This document shows positions 39,250 to 50,950 of a stretch of 64,000 nt of DNA, piece by piece (within the stretch, counting starts at the first letter, position 1; each line of letters opens with the position of its first letter). Source of the stretch: Podospora bellae-mahoneyi (taxonomy: Eukaryota > Ascomycota > Sordariomycetes > Sordariales > Podosporaceae); NCBI RefSeq assembly GCF_035222275.1, contig NC_085881.1, positions 1,240,001 to 1,304,000 of the forward strand, given 5' to 3'. Under the pieces are notes generated by a model. The model did no database searches, was not told the DNA's origin, and saw only the letters and a list, made by a program, of their open reading frames with translations. A program made the position numbers and the translations under genes.

Positions 39250-40751
39250 ATGGATCTCGACATTGAGATGGATGTGGACGACGTCCAGGAGGTCCCACAG
39301 CATATCCCAGAGGCGTACACTCATGATATAATCACCGGCGAGGAACAGGTTGGATTACTTCACGTGGCAAATCACCCTTGCCAAGCATCGCTGACAAGTT
39401 CTCTGTCCAGGAACCCGGTGAGGTCGATGACATCCCAGACGAGCAAAACGGCAGTTCGGCAGAGAGTGTTCGCGTGCCCAACAAGGTTCACATCCGCGGC
39501 CTCGACACCTTCACCCCCAACGATGTCAAGGGCTACCTTTCCGAGCACTACGGCATGATGGAGTTTGAGCGAGTCGAATGGATCAACGACAGCTCGGCCA
39601 ATTACATTTTCAAATCCGAGTCGGCCGCGCAAAACGCCCTGCTTTCTCTTGCGGCGGTTGAGATTGCCGACCTGAGTCAGCTTTCGCCGCTTGAGATGCT
39701 CCCAGCCAAGAACTTTTCCCAAAAGCCAGAGTCGAACTTGCTGGTCCGGTTTGCGGTGGCGGGGGACAGGAAGGTGCAGGGGGCTGCGGCTTATAGTCGG
39801 TTTTATTTGATCAACCCGGAGTATGATCCCGAGGAGAGGCGCCGGAGGGGGGAGTTTAATAGGGGCAAGTATAGGGATCGGGATGACAGGCCTCGCAGGA
39901 GGAGGAGGGAGAGTCGTTCGGAGGAGAGGAATACGTTTGATGTTAATCTTTATGATGATGATCCGAAGGCGTTGAGTAATCGGGTTACGACGAGTCCTAG
40001 GCCACGATACCGGTCGAGATCGGTGAACTCGGCGGATTTTAGAAGGGAAAGGAGGGTTAGGTCCAGGTCGAGGGAGAGGCCGAATCGGAACAAGGAGCTT
40101 TTCCCTGAGAGACGGAGGCCGGCGGTTGGGTTGAGGGATAGGTCTGCTTCTCCAGTCAGGGATCGGGATGGGGATGCGCAGATGGATTTGGAGGAGGATG
40201 CTCGTGCTGTGGCTGTTCAGCGGAGTAGAGAAAGAGGTCGGGAGCTGAGGGAAAGACTGTCTAGGGATACTAAGGCCAAGGAGTTGTTCCCAAGCAAAGT
40301 CACGGCAAAGAAGGAGCTGTTTCCAGAGAAGGCTGGCTTGGCGGTTGGCAGCAAGGCACAGATGGATCAGGTCACTAACAGCTCAACTATTCTCGCCACC
40401 GGTATGTCACAGCTTACTCTTCACCCCAACAAGCCTCTTTTTTTCTAATCACAACCCACTTTTCCAACAATTATTCAGCTCACTAACACCATCTACTACT
40501 CAGCATCACTAGCAGACAGGATAACAACTCGACCGACGGCATCAGGAGGGGAAGGGGGGCTGAATATTCGTGGCATGGCTGGAAAGCAAGGGACAGGTCA
40601 GGGGATTGCGATCAAGGGAACGGGGGCCAAGGTTAAGGAGTTGTTCCCGGGCAAGTTTGGGAGTGGTGGGAATGCTGGGAAGGAGTTGTTTGCGGAGAAG
40701 TTGGAGGGGAGGGGGAGGAGGAGGCAGAGGGCGGAGGATTCTTGGAATTGA
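39250..40751 (+). CDS. NCBP3-like cap-binding / mRNA-biogenesis protein
   Basis: Homologue of nuclear cap-binding subunit 3, a nuclear mRNA-export factor that binds capped RNA. Three exons: 39250-39348, 39411-40401 and 40504-40751 (introns 62 and 102 bp, GT-AG, phases agree). The product is 445 aa. Acidic N-terminus (MDLDIEMDVDD). The RRM-like core at about 55-130 reads VHIRGLDTFTPNDVKGYLSEH, then VEWINDSSANYIF, matching the family's IEWIDDTSxNVVW motif. YDPEERRRRGEFN follows. An Arg/Ser/Asp-rich region spans about 155-290. Five copies of a KELF(P/A)xK motif occur at about 261, 323, 334, 408 and 423 (KELFPER, KELFPSK, KELFPEK, KELFPGK, KELFAEK), three before and two after the last intron. The family call rests on the core motif; the KELFP repeats are described from sequence only. 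Confidence 0.82.
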
Positions 40752-41480
40752 TGGGGGGTGGACATGTATATGCATTGATAAAGGCGTTCAGGGGAGGCTT
40801 GATTTGGGGTTATATAGCCCTGTTGTAAGGAAATCTAAGGGCATGGAGGTTTCTATCATTGGATATGTGAGTTGTGCGGTGAGTTATGTGGCTGGTGAAC
40901 GATGTGTGATGCTGTGGAACCGATATCAAAGCGATGATTGATGCATAAGATGGGGTTTGGGGGGGTATATCTCTACTTGCTTAGGGACATGGAAAGAAGT
41001 CGTGGAGGTTTCTTTCAGCTTGAATACGTGAGTTCTATATGCCTTGTGAATGATGGGTGCTGGGTGAGTGCTGGAAGAAGAAAGAGCAGGTTGAACAGTT
41101 GGTGAAGAAAGCGCCAGCCAACCAACTCCTTCATTTTATGGTATCAGTTGCTCTTTCCATCCAACGGTTTCACTCTTTCCATCTGATATCACCCTATTCG
41201 ATGATAACAACGACGACTGACTACCCCACGGCCGGTAGGTGAATTGCTCTTTCCCTGTTTATGTGTACCCTAACGGTTTATCCAATGGCTTTTCTTTGGT
41301 GAAGTTACGTCCGTCCTTCTTTCCTTCCTTCTTCCTGAGGCATGTGGTTTTGACTTTTGCACATATCTTCAACATCGGCTTTCTCGTTGCGGAAATATGT
41401 TCGACCGACATCACTTTTACTTAATTTCGAGGTCACTTACTCACCTGTTCCGAAAGACAACACGACAAAGTTGATATGCA
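40752..41480 (+). other. Intergenic region before the poly-Asn gene
   Basis: 3' flank of the NCBP3-like gene and presumed promoter of the next gene. No coding ORF is seen. Confidence 0.45.
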
Positions 41481-41492
41481 ATGGCGGAAAGC

Positions 41493-41539
<47 letters not shown>

Positions 41540-43956
41540 CCCAGCAGCCTGGTTCCGGACATTTGGAAGGTCGAAGAGTTCGCTGCAGACGCCGACCACG
41601 ACAAGCCCGAGCCGTCCCGCAAGTATCACCACCACGATTGGTCATGATGCCCCAGCAACACCAACACCCGACACCTCCCCTGGCCGTCTCCGCGCCCGTC
41701 CGGCTGCTGCTGTGAGACGGGTTTCCTCGCTGTTTAGTCTTGTTGGTGGGGGTGGTGGTGGGAGTATCCTGTCGGGTGGGAGTCCAAAACGAGACAGCTT
41801 CCCTGATCATGGTCTTCCAGGGAGGGCGCCGCCTATGGGGGCTTTGCCGCTCAGTGGGTTTCATGATGGTGGTGGTGGTGGTGTGGGATTGCAAGGGCTG
41901 ATGGGGGTTGGGGGTAGGAGGGAAAAGGGGGAAGAGGAGAGTATTGTTTGGTCGAGGCCGACTATGATGCAGATGGTGGAGACTTTGAGGGGGGTAATGA
42001 TGGGGGTTATGAGGATGCCTGATCGAGGGAGGGGGGTGAGGAAGATGAAGGGGGAGGGGGGTAGGGAGGGGGATTGGGAGAGGATGGAGCTGGAGAGGGA
42101 TAGGGAGAGACGGTGGGGTGAAAGGGGGGGTTGGGGGGGTTTGCCGGTTGAGTGAGTACTTCTTTGCCCTGATGCTCTGACAATGAGTTTTATACACAGA
42201 TCTACTTTCTCTGCCCTCGGTTACATGGGGAATCTCCCCTTGTCTTTGGCAGGACTATCTCAAGTGAGAACTGTGAACTGTCCTTGAGGCAGGGCTACGT
42301 TCAAACGAGGCTCGCCACGGGATTGGAATGCCCTCAAGCGAGGGCCATCCTCTCAGAGGACTATATCTACATGGGTCACATTGTCTGTGGAAATTATCCC
42401 ACGTTTCGGCGGTGCTTGGTGGTTGGAGTCCACCACTGGCTAGACATCCCGCGGTTGCCTGGACACTACATACCAAGCTGCTTCCTACATCCTCATCTTA
42501 TTCACGTAGTACAAAAAGCGAGCGTGCTCTAACTAAATCTTGTAGATATAACTCACATGTGCTAGTTCTCCTCGAAGGCTTCGGCCATCTTGTAGAGCAG
42601 TTGAACAAAGCCCAGGAAGAGCTCGCCGAGCTCAAGAACCTGCGGGAGAAGGAAGTCGAACAGTTCCGTGGCATCAGCGAAGAATGGATTCAACGAGAGA
42701 ACGGCTACAAGGCTGAAATCAAGCGTCTTGAGCTAGTCCTGGCAAAAGAAAGCAAGAACGGCGTCGCCTCTGTTGCATTGGCTAGACATGGCAGTCTCAT
42801 AAACCGCTCGGGAACGAAAAGATTTCAGGCACGGTTGAAGCGGTTGAGCAGTTCCCAAGATGCCGGTAAGTTCTCCGGACCTCCATAAAGCCCCGGAGAC
42901 TAGGCTGACCACGAGTGGCAGATAACACCAGAGAAGCCCACGCCGACCCAGAGCCCAGCATGGTGGGGGTGAAAGAAACCACGTCACCTTACGAAACAAT
43001 CGGTAAGTAATTTTTCCCTAACCGCGGAGCTTCCCGCGGGTATTGACGGCCGCCTAATCGCAGGTGACATTCCACGGGACGTCAATCCTCACCGTGATGT
43101 ATTACTCTCCCGCCTGGTCGAGAAGCAGGGCAAAGCCCAGTCAAGCCGACACTTTCAAGAGGGGGAACGAGTCTTGAACCAAATACTCCCTGATACTGGG
43201 CACACCAACAGACCAAAAAGCCCACCAACCCACCGAAATCAACGTGACGAGGATGACGAGGACATTGAGTGCCCCGCGTCCGGCGAAGTTACCCTGAAAG
43301 TACCAAGCACTAGGGAGCGGGCATCACTGTACGAAAAGGGGCAAGGGGGAGCCAATGCAGGTCCCAACAGTCACGCTTACGCTGGCGTGGCAGGTCGCCC
43401 CATTGAAGACCCATCGGCCGATGAGTCCTCTGCTAGCTCAAGATGGGACGCGGAATCTTCAACATCTGACGATTCTCTGCAAAATAATGGCTCCTCATTA
43501 GTAGGTCCCCAGCCACGACGATCTAACGATTCGGGACCTGGGCTGTTTGACGGTACAAACAGCCAGCTAGCTGATAACGGTCTCGGCGCCATAGACGAAG
43601 GCACAGGACACATGCTCGATACAGTTTTCCTGAACCGTGGATACAGCTTTAAACGAGGCGATGACGAGCATCTTCCAGTGACTTCCCCCAGCCACAGGAA
43701 AGTCAAAGGGCCAGATTCTGACTCGATGTACCTTTATACATACACACCTTTCGACGATGTATCCAGTGTGAGGCCTGACTGTGTGGGCTCGCCGTCAGAG
43801 AAGAGACCGGCTCGCCCCGCAGGTCTCGCTCCCTCCACATCGACCGGCTCTGTTATCTGGCGGGGCAATGACGACACCATCAGAGATGAAAGGACCCCTA
43901 GAGCTAGTGCCTGCGAGAGCCAGGGCGAAGACTCGGACGGGGGCAGTCAACAGTGA
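41481..43956 (+). CDS. Unrecognised poly-Asn / Gly-rich protein, reading phase broken once
   Basis: No family recognised. Probable exons: 41481-42151, 42253 to about 42505, about 42546-42865, 42922-43002 and 43064-43956. It starts MAES then 16 Asn (AAC repeat), followed by a Ser/Thr/Pro- and Gly-rich region to about residue 224. The second exon joins in phase and reads like a folded domain (RQGYVQTRLATGLECP, ILSEDYIYMGHIVCGNYP, HWLDIPRLPGHYIPSCFLHP). The third is a coiled coil (LVEQLNKAQEELAELKNLRE, KAEIKRLELVLAKESK). The last is Ser/Asp/Glu-rich and ends GEDSDGGSQQ. The intron-like stretch at 42506-42545, with a CTAAC branch site and TAG acceptor, does not restore phase: exon 2 exits in phase 0 but exon 3 needs two more bases. 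This is a 1-nt-type frameshift, an assembly error or non-consensus splicing. Confidence 0.55.
41493..41540 (+). repeat. AAC trinucleotide repeat (16 units, coding)
   Basis: Sixteen uninterrupted AAC codons giving poly-Asn right after the start of the 41481 gene. Length variation would change the protein without shifting its frame. Confidence 0.9.
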
Positions 43957-44720
43957 TGTTCACGTCTCAACAGTTCCACGTTCCGGGCCGTTAAGCTCAG
44001 GAGGTGACGGCGAGGGTGGGGAACGGTTGAGAGCGGCCCCGTTATCTAACTGTTGGTTCTTGTCGTCTATTGGCGGTACGGTTAATAACGACGGCAATGT
44101 TGAGCACGTAAGCCCACCGGCCCATCTGAGCTTACAGCTATCAAGGTGAAGCTTTTCCGTGGACTCGTCGCCGGCTCACCGAGAACCTTGGACAGCATCT
44201 GCAGACACGACACGAAGGCCGAGGGTTCGACCGAGACTCTCACCAACCTTCTTGTCGTCATATGATTCAGGAGGTACTTCTCGGCAGCACTTCTTCTGGA
44301 CGGCACTTCTTCTTGAGGGGACTTTTGGGGTTTCTTGGACCGAAACTCTCACGAGCGTTCTTGTCGATCTGATTCAGAAGAAGGTCTATCTATGCGGGGC
44401 GTTGGGCGCGGGCTTTTTTGGGTTTGGGGTGAGACCATCACCAGCCTTCTTGTCGGTCAGACACGGTGGGGGGGGGGAGAGGTTAATCCCTGAAGGGAAA
44501 AATCTCCCTGAAGGGACATCTGACTCGTGATGGGTCGATATGGGGGAGAGCGATGGAGGGATGGTGTTGTTTATAATTCTTGGAGGGGAGTTAAGGGGTT
44601 TAAGGGCGAGAACCTTGATGGGCGGGGGGTTTGGGGATCTCGATGGATGGATTCACATGGCATTATGAATTGTAGAGAGATTTGTATGATTTTGTATGAA
44701 ATATGAAGGCTTGTGGCAGC
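43957..44720 (+). other. 3' flank of the poly-Asn gene with decayed tandem repeat
   Basis: After the stop at 43956 the sequence remains G/C-balanced and has imperfect repeats at about 44229-44274, 44338-44381 and 44430-44460, spaced about 100 bp apart. They may be relics of a longer C-terminal coding region or of a minisatellite. No supported ORF. Confidence 0.4.
44229..44461 (+). repeat. Imperfect tandem repeat, three units
   Basis: Unit 1 (44229) and unit 2 (44338) share ACCGARACTCTCAC, a TTCTTGTCG segment, then TGATTCAG and a purine-rich end. Unit 3 (44430) keeps GAGACCATCACCAGC and CTTCTTGTCGG. The intervening sequence is divergent. Confidence 0.5.
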
Positions 44721-47700
44721 TACGTCAGTGAATATCTACATGATGATTGGTGTGTGTTTGTCTCCATGGAACGGTTATACGTGTTGTTTGATACCTGGTA
44801 AATATGAAGACTCTGTCGTCAAACGGTATGACAATTTTCATAACGGGTATAACGGGTTTATGCTCGAGATATGCATTGAACGTTAGCCACGTTTTAGGGG
44901 GCGAAAAATGACTGACTGCCCGGGACAAGCGCGGGACTAAGAGTATTGAGGCGAGAGATTGTGGGCAAATGTGGCCTTCTTGGTTTTGCAATCCAAGATT
45001 TGGGGCCGAAGCCATAGTGTGTGCCACTGTTGTCTGGGTGATGGTTGCTTTAGGGGGGGATTGGGGGAGATAGGAAGGTGTTATCATGAGGGAAATTGTG
45101 CTCATTGTGGAGGGTCTATGATGGGTGTAACTTCTTGATATCCAGGATAAAAGTAAAGTCCGTAATACTAATGGCTTGAGTGGATGATCCGGGGCGCGTA
45201 GGCGTTTGTTAATTAAGGGCAAGTGTTGAGAGAGGGGAGTGGAAAGCCCTTGAAGGTGGGGGTTAATAAACGAACAATGAACGAGGCTTGTGGCGAGTGG
45301 AAATCCAGGCTGTATAGTGCTCGTGGGGGGAGTGTAGCTGTTGTGACGTGGGTTGGTGATGCCTCGCGGGCTATCTTTTGGGCTGAGGTCGGGGCTTCGT
45401 AGGCATGTTTCGTGGTGATCATGTGGTGTTGAGGCTTGCTCAGCTGCGGAGGCTGGCGAACGTTATTCACCTGAAAAGTGATAAGGCTGATGTTGAGCGT
45501 TGAAGTCTAACGTGGCGTTCTGGGAAACCTTGATATTTCACAAATTCGTGGCTTCGGCAACAGGATAACGTTTGGCGACGGTTGAAGCTGGTTCAATAGG
45601 TTTTATGGGCGTCTTTCTAGAAGGTTGATGGATGCATGACGATACTTGGCGCTTTTTACTAGGAGTCTTTGCTGTCATTTCGATGCCCTTATCGTGGCTG
45701 CCTAGAGGCTTGGATGATATTGGCTTTTGCCACTATGCGTATTGTTCTGCTTTTGTGTTTGGGTTTGCGCATCCATGCTTGGATGTTGCCTCTTTTCTCA
45801 TTGTGGCTTTCCTGGCAAGGAAGCCATAACTTGGACGTAGAACGCCTCTAGCGACCGCCATATCCGGCCAGCTTTGCCACCTTTTGTTCCTGGACACCGG
45901 GTTGCTCACGAGGCCACAGCGGAGGGTGACGGTTGCCAATCTTCGCCGTTGAACACGCGGGCGGAGCTGATGTGAGGTGAATGAGGCTGAGAACTTAGAC
46001 GTTTGATCCCGGTTTCGCCGGCTGTACCACAGGAACGTTGATATAGAGTGGCGGCTATTCCACTCCATGAACCACGCTTGAGAATCGCTGGACAGGAGCG
46101 CCACCATTTTCGTCACGACTGATGGCTCTGGCTACACCTACTAACGTAAAGCCTCCCGTGATCGAGGATGTGGAGATGGGCAAGAGGGTTCTCGTGGTGT
46201 AATTTTTCTTGTGCGATTTCGTGTTGATCCAATAGGGCTGGAATACATGAAGATCAAATTATTCTCGAGTTATTTCTTGAATTGAGCTCAGGTTACAAAA
46301 GCCGTTGCGGTGAGCCGTTAGGATCTGTTGAAACAAATCCTTTGTTTTCCTAACGACTGTCGTTCATAAGAAGCCCTCAAAGGTAAACAATGACGTAAGC
46401 TTTGAGAGTCTCATCATCGCAACTTGTTGTTGAGAGGCAACACATGTGTCTAGAAGTAGCTCACTGGCCGGCCCTCATATATATGTATGTTTGAGGTGGT
46501 ATGAAGCTCTTATTAGCCCAAGGAAACTCCAGCACTCAGACAGTATGTTTTAATACTTTGCCCTGACCAGCCCCGGTGAGCATCATCGTGAGCTGCTGTT
46601 TTATGACTGTTGTGTGTGTGTATGTGTATGTATGTGTGTGTATGTGTGTGTGTGTGTTTTTGTCCGGACATATATATATATCGCAGTTGCTCCTGCCATT
46701 TCTTACAAAGATACCAGCGGCGAACAGAGCGAGGAAGGTGTCATTGCGATTCTCGTTGCCCACTCAAGAGTAAGGCGCAACTGCCACCTTACCAGACCTT
46801 TTCTGCTGAAGCTTAACCTGGAAACTTCTGTTCTTCTTCTTATTTCCATCCCACAGTTCAATCTTTATTCCAAACTCCATTACCAAAGTACCGCCTTCGG
46901 CACGAAAAAGATAATTATCACAACAAGTCTCACTCATTCAAACCAATCTTCAAACCCGAAGGATCTTAACTCTCTGCAGCCCAGTTTTTGTCACCAAGAT
47001 GGCACCTTACTGCCATCCCAGCCCACTTTCACACGACACCCTCATAGCAATAAGAAACCTCGGTACAGCAATCACATAACGGCTCAAATGCAACACACCA
47101 TGTCATTCACTGTGCACATCATCATCCCCTAGCTAATTGCCTACTTCAACCACCTTGCCGCTTGCAGAGTGGTATACTGACATCAGGCTAATAACCTGCT
47201 TGCACTTCCCGTCTCCGTTCGCTACCTGTCATATGTGAAACGTCCTTGTGACTGCATTGCTCTTCCAAATACGACTCTCGGAGTCGTATGGCAATGTATT
47301 CCATGCCACCTACCCAACCAACATTGGCTGCTTATACTTTATCTACTTTCGTCGTTCCTGACTTGGTGTGGGTGTGGCTGACCGTTGAACCGTTGCAGAT
47401 TACCTGCACCCACTCTTCGTCGCTGGGAAGCCCCCCGTTGCATCACCACAATTGCAGTCTCATTCTCGAAATTCACAGAACGACATGTCAACGTCGATGA
47501 AGTTATCATTGGCACCCGCGCCGCTCTTCGTACCAGACAAACCACGATGGCTTTCGGAACGGCGCCATACGGTACGTACCGGGACCAGCCTTCGGGTTCG
47601 GGACGGACCATCAAACGGACAGCGGATCACGGATCACGGATCTCCAAACCTCAATTAGGCAGGTCCTTTGACAACTTTCCTCCCCCATTCCCCCACAACC

Positions 47701-50700
47701 AAAAAACGTGCAAAATGATCACGAAAGAGGCAGAAAACCCGCACCTTGTTCCGATCTGAAAATTCGATAACCGAAACTAGACCAGGAGCACGCCGCCGTC
47801 GCGTGTCGGGGCTGTTTCGGGTCCAGATCGTCGGGACTGTTGCATTCGGGTTCTTGGAATCCTGTAGTTTGCAACATAGACGACATAAGGAAATTAATTG
47901 GCTGCTTGGCCCGGCGACCAACAAACTACATGACAACGACAGGCAACAACAGCGACCGAAGCTGCAAGAGGTTGCTTTGTTTACTTGCGGTCGTAAACCC
48001 CTATTTCTGGTGGTGGTGTTCTCAGGGGTAAGTCAACCAACAGCGTTTTCTATTGTTGTTTTACCTACTTGTTATTTTCATAATATCCTTTCAATTTGTA
48101 TTCTGTTATTTTCTTTTACTGTTCCCTCTTTCATTAATTCACTCGCATGTTAACGTCACCGCCTCTTCCGTTGATCTTGCAGGATACATCCTGCATGCAA
48201 CTCAATCTAGTGGACGTTTCTTCCCACCTCTTCCTAATCGGTGTGAGGGTGGGCTTTTTCTGCTTGCATGATCTTTTCTCCCCACAAGCTCCAACGGCTT
48301 TTCTTGCGCATCGTGGGACACATCGGCGATACCCATCCAACTCCATTCCATCACGATTCTTCTCCGGCCTAGATCCCTCTCCAGCCCACATTCTCCAGAC
48401 CCTTTTACTCACCGCATCATTATCTGATCCGTCTTGATCGGGCCTATTGGGTAATATCCATGACCCCGGGCTCCCGACGGGCGGCCAGCGCCGCGTGAAA
48501 ACTCTATTGTGCGGTGCCATCTTTTTACCACGGGGATAAAAGACTGAATCGTGGAGATTATGTTGCCAAGCACGCGGTGACCTCCGAGTAGTTCTTCCTT
48601 GCAATGCCTCATGTAAACTCATCGCGGTCCAGGACCCGACTCAAGCTCGGCACGGTGACGCCGGGCCGGATATGCTGTTGAGGCGTTGTTGGAGGTGGAA
48701 ACTGAGAGGCGGTGCCGGCCGAGGCGGCAAAGGACGGCACAAGAATGGAGGCAGGTGTGGTGAAAAGTGGAAGACTCTTTAAAACCATCACGGTCAGCAA
48801 GGGTTATGGCTGTCACCGTGAAGGTTCCCGTGGAGAAACGGTTGTGAGGCTGACTCTCCACCTGAGGCTTCACTTGAGCCTCATCTGCTGATCTGAGCAC
48901 ATCGTTGTTTGAGGTGATAGAACTGACGAGCCGGAAAAGCCGCACACACCACTTTCCTGACAGCAAAGGGGTCTGGACCTCCAGCAGGCTCGGTATCTCG
49001 GTATCGCTCTCGCGAGCTTGGCCTCAAAACAGAGGTTGTGGAAGGGCTGTGGGGTCCCATATCGAGGCTTGCAAGTGAGCTGAAAATGAGCGGAGCAAGG
49101 AGATGGTAGTTTGCCACTTTCTTTATCAATCTTTGCAAAACGAAGCCAGTGGTGGACGGCGTTCTTGGGAGTTGGCAGTTCATCAAAGACAGCTTTGGTG
49201 CTAAAAGATAGCGTCCGTCAAAGTTGCCGTATCTCGGTAAGAAACCCGTCACCCACGTGTTTCACAACCGAATCCGATACGATCTTTTTGCTGACAAGAG
49301 ACAAGCCGAACCAAGACAAGAAAGCGGAGAACCGGGCCCCATCTTTCTCTCCGCTCTCCAACGGTTTTTTTTTTTTCGATGTGTCTGAGAGTTTACCAGG
49401 ACTCGGCCTGTAAGATTTTGTGGGCACTCCCACCACCACAAAAGGTCGACACCGAGGATTGTGGGTGTGTAAAAACTCCACAAGTTTCTCACTGACAGTG
49501 GAAATCTGGAGCCGATTGTAGTAATGGTACACAGGCATAGGTTGACGATGAGCTGGTTTCCTTTTTGGGAATGTACTAAGGTCAAGGTGTGCTGTTAGTT
49601 GTGAGTGTAACCCGTCTCCTTGGGCGCGGTGGGCTTGGCTTTTTGTGGGTGTAGGTAGTTTGTCAAAGCTTTCAGTGTTGCTAGATTGTGCGGTGTGGTT
49701 CTGTTTGGATGCTGCATTACAGTGGCAAAAAAGAAGTAGTGAAAAGTAATACGGGGAAACTACGCCCGTCTCTGCAGTTGAGGAACTTCGAAAATGAGGC
49801 ACAGGTGCAAGTTTGTGTGTTACATACCGCCTGCAAGAACATGGCCCAGCCAGTCCAGAACAGTGGTGTGGTGTGCTGGTGTCAGATCGTCAACTGTTTT
49901 TTTTTTCAACGGCTTCTCCGCGCCTATCAAGATAGTGCGCGATCTGAGGGTGAAGGGGGGCCACGGGGCCAAGGGAGGAAGAAAAGATAGCCAGCACCAA
50001 CTGGCCGGGCCGGCAACGTACGTCCGGCCGGTGCTGGATCCAGTAGCTGTCTGTGATGCAGTAGTGTCAGAGTGTCTGCATAAGTGTGTTGGTAGTTTTT
50101 CTTGCTGGGTTTGGATTAAACATTGCAGCTGATACACTTTTTGTGTCCGGAGTTTTGGAGATATCGAGATATCGAGAGCCTCGTTCGGCTTCCAACATTT
50201 CATCAACCAGTTTGAGGCATTCAAACACACTCTCTCTCGCTCTAACCGCCCGCCGCAGCAGCACACGTTCCTGTTGGTTGGTGGTTCAACTGTCATGAAA
50301 ACTTGGCGATTTCCCCGGCTTAACTTTACTAGTGAAGCCGTTTCAAGCCGTTACTTACCAACGTTTTTATCGAAGCGTGATACATGCGTGTGCGTGATCA
50401 GAAAGGGGTCCATCCCCGATTCGAACAACCCTGTCGTGCTGAAAAGAGATGGGGTCCTTTCTCCCCTGTGGGGGAAGAGGAGGGGGGGGGAGGAGCGCAA
50501 GCCGACGAACGGCGGCCGAGGGAATTATCATCATCATCATCAACATCAACCACGGCGGATTTAGCTCTTCCTTAACGGGTCCCCCGCCGCTCGCTCGAAC
50601 GCTATCGGTAGACTATTGAACGCGACAGGAACAAACGGGAAAACCGGATCTGTGGAGGGGACAAAAACAAAAGGGGTATGGGGTCGGAGCCTGGGGGGGG

Positions 50701-50950
50701 CCATGGTGGAAGAGGGCAGCAGCAGCACATGGCAGACGGGGATAATGCCTCTTTGCTTCAAGGTCCACCCCGACGGTGGGGAGAAGTGGGTGAACTTGTT
50801 TGGTTTTATCAGGGGATGGAGGGGGGTTAGCTTTTTGAGCAACAGGCAACGGCGATAAACACTGCCAGGTAAAGCCGAAGAGAGTGAGAGAGGGAAACGA
50901 CTGTGTTCTCCGGTGGATTTACGGAGTTGGGTAACATAACGCTACGGATT
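44721..50950. other. Gene-free region, left part of the FlbD downstream desert
   Basis: Over 6 kb without a supportable gene. It contains the TG/TATG tract at 46608-46657 with a TATATATA tail. There are T runs of 12 at 49365 and 10 at 49897. Open frames of 90-195 codons occur but have Ser/Arg/Pro-rich compositions and no recognisable motifs. By eye it is not AT-rich overall, which argues against RIP-degraded transposons. Confidence 0.4.
46608..46681 (+). repeat. TG / TATG microsatellite with adjoining TA tract
   Basis: An imperfect TG dinucleotide run with TATG interruptions to about 46657, then after TCCGGAC a TATATATATA tract. Simple sequence repeat in non-coding DNA. Confidence 0.85.

Noticed and set aside
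41433-42197. 254-codon minus-strand frame opposite the poly-Asn gene
   Set aside because: Low-complexity Pro/His/Val runs mirror the Gly- and Asn-coding repeats of the plus-strand gene.
48134-48622. 162-codon minus-strand frame
   Set aside because: Basic, Trp/Arg/Lys-rich and without motif; composition fits chance translation of non-coding DNA.
50411-50440. CCCCGATTCGAACAACCC, a possible tRNA T-arm on the minus strand
   Set aside because: The T-stem does not pair and there is no anticodon arm or A-box at the right distance.
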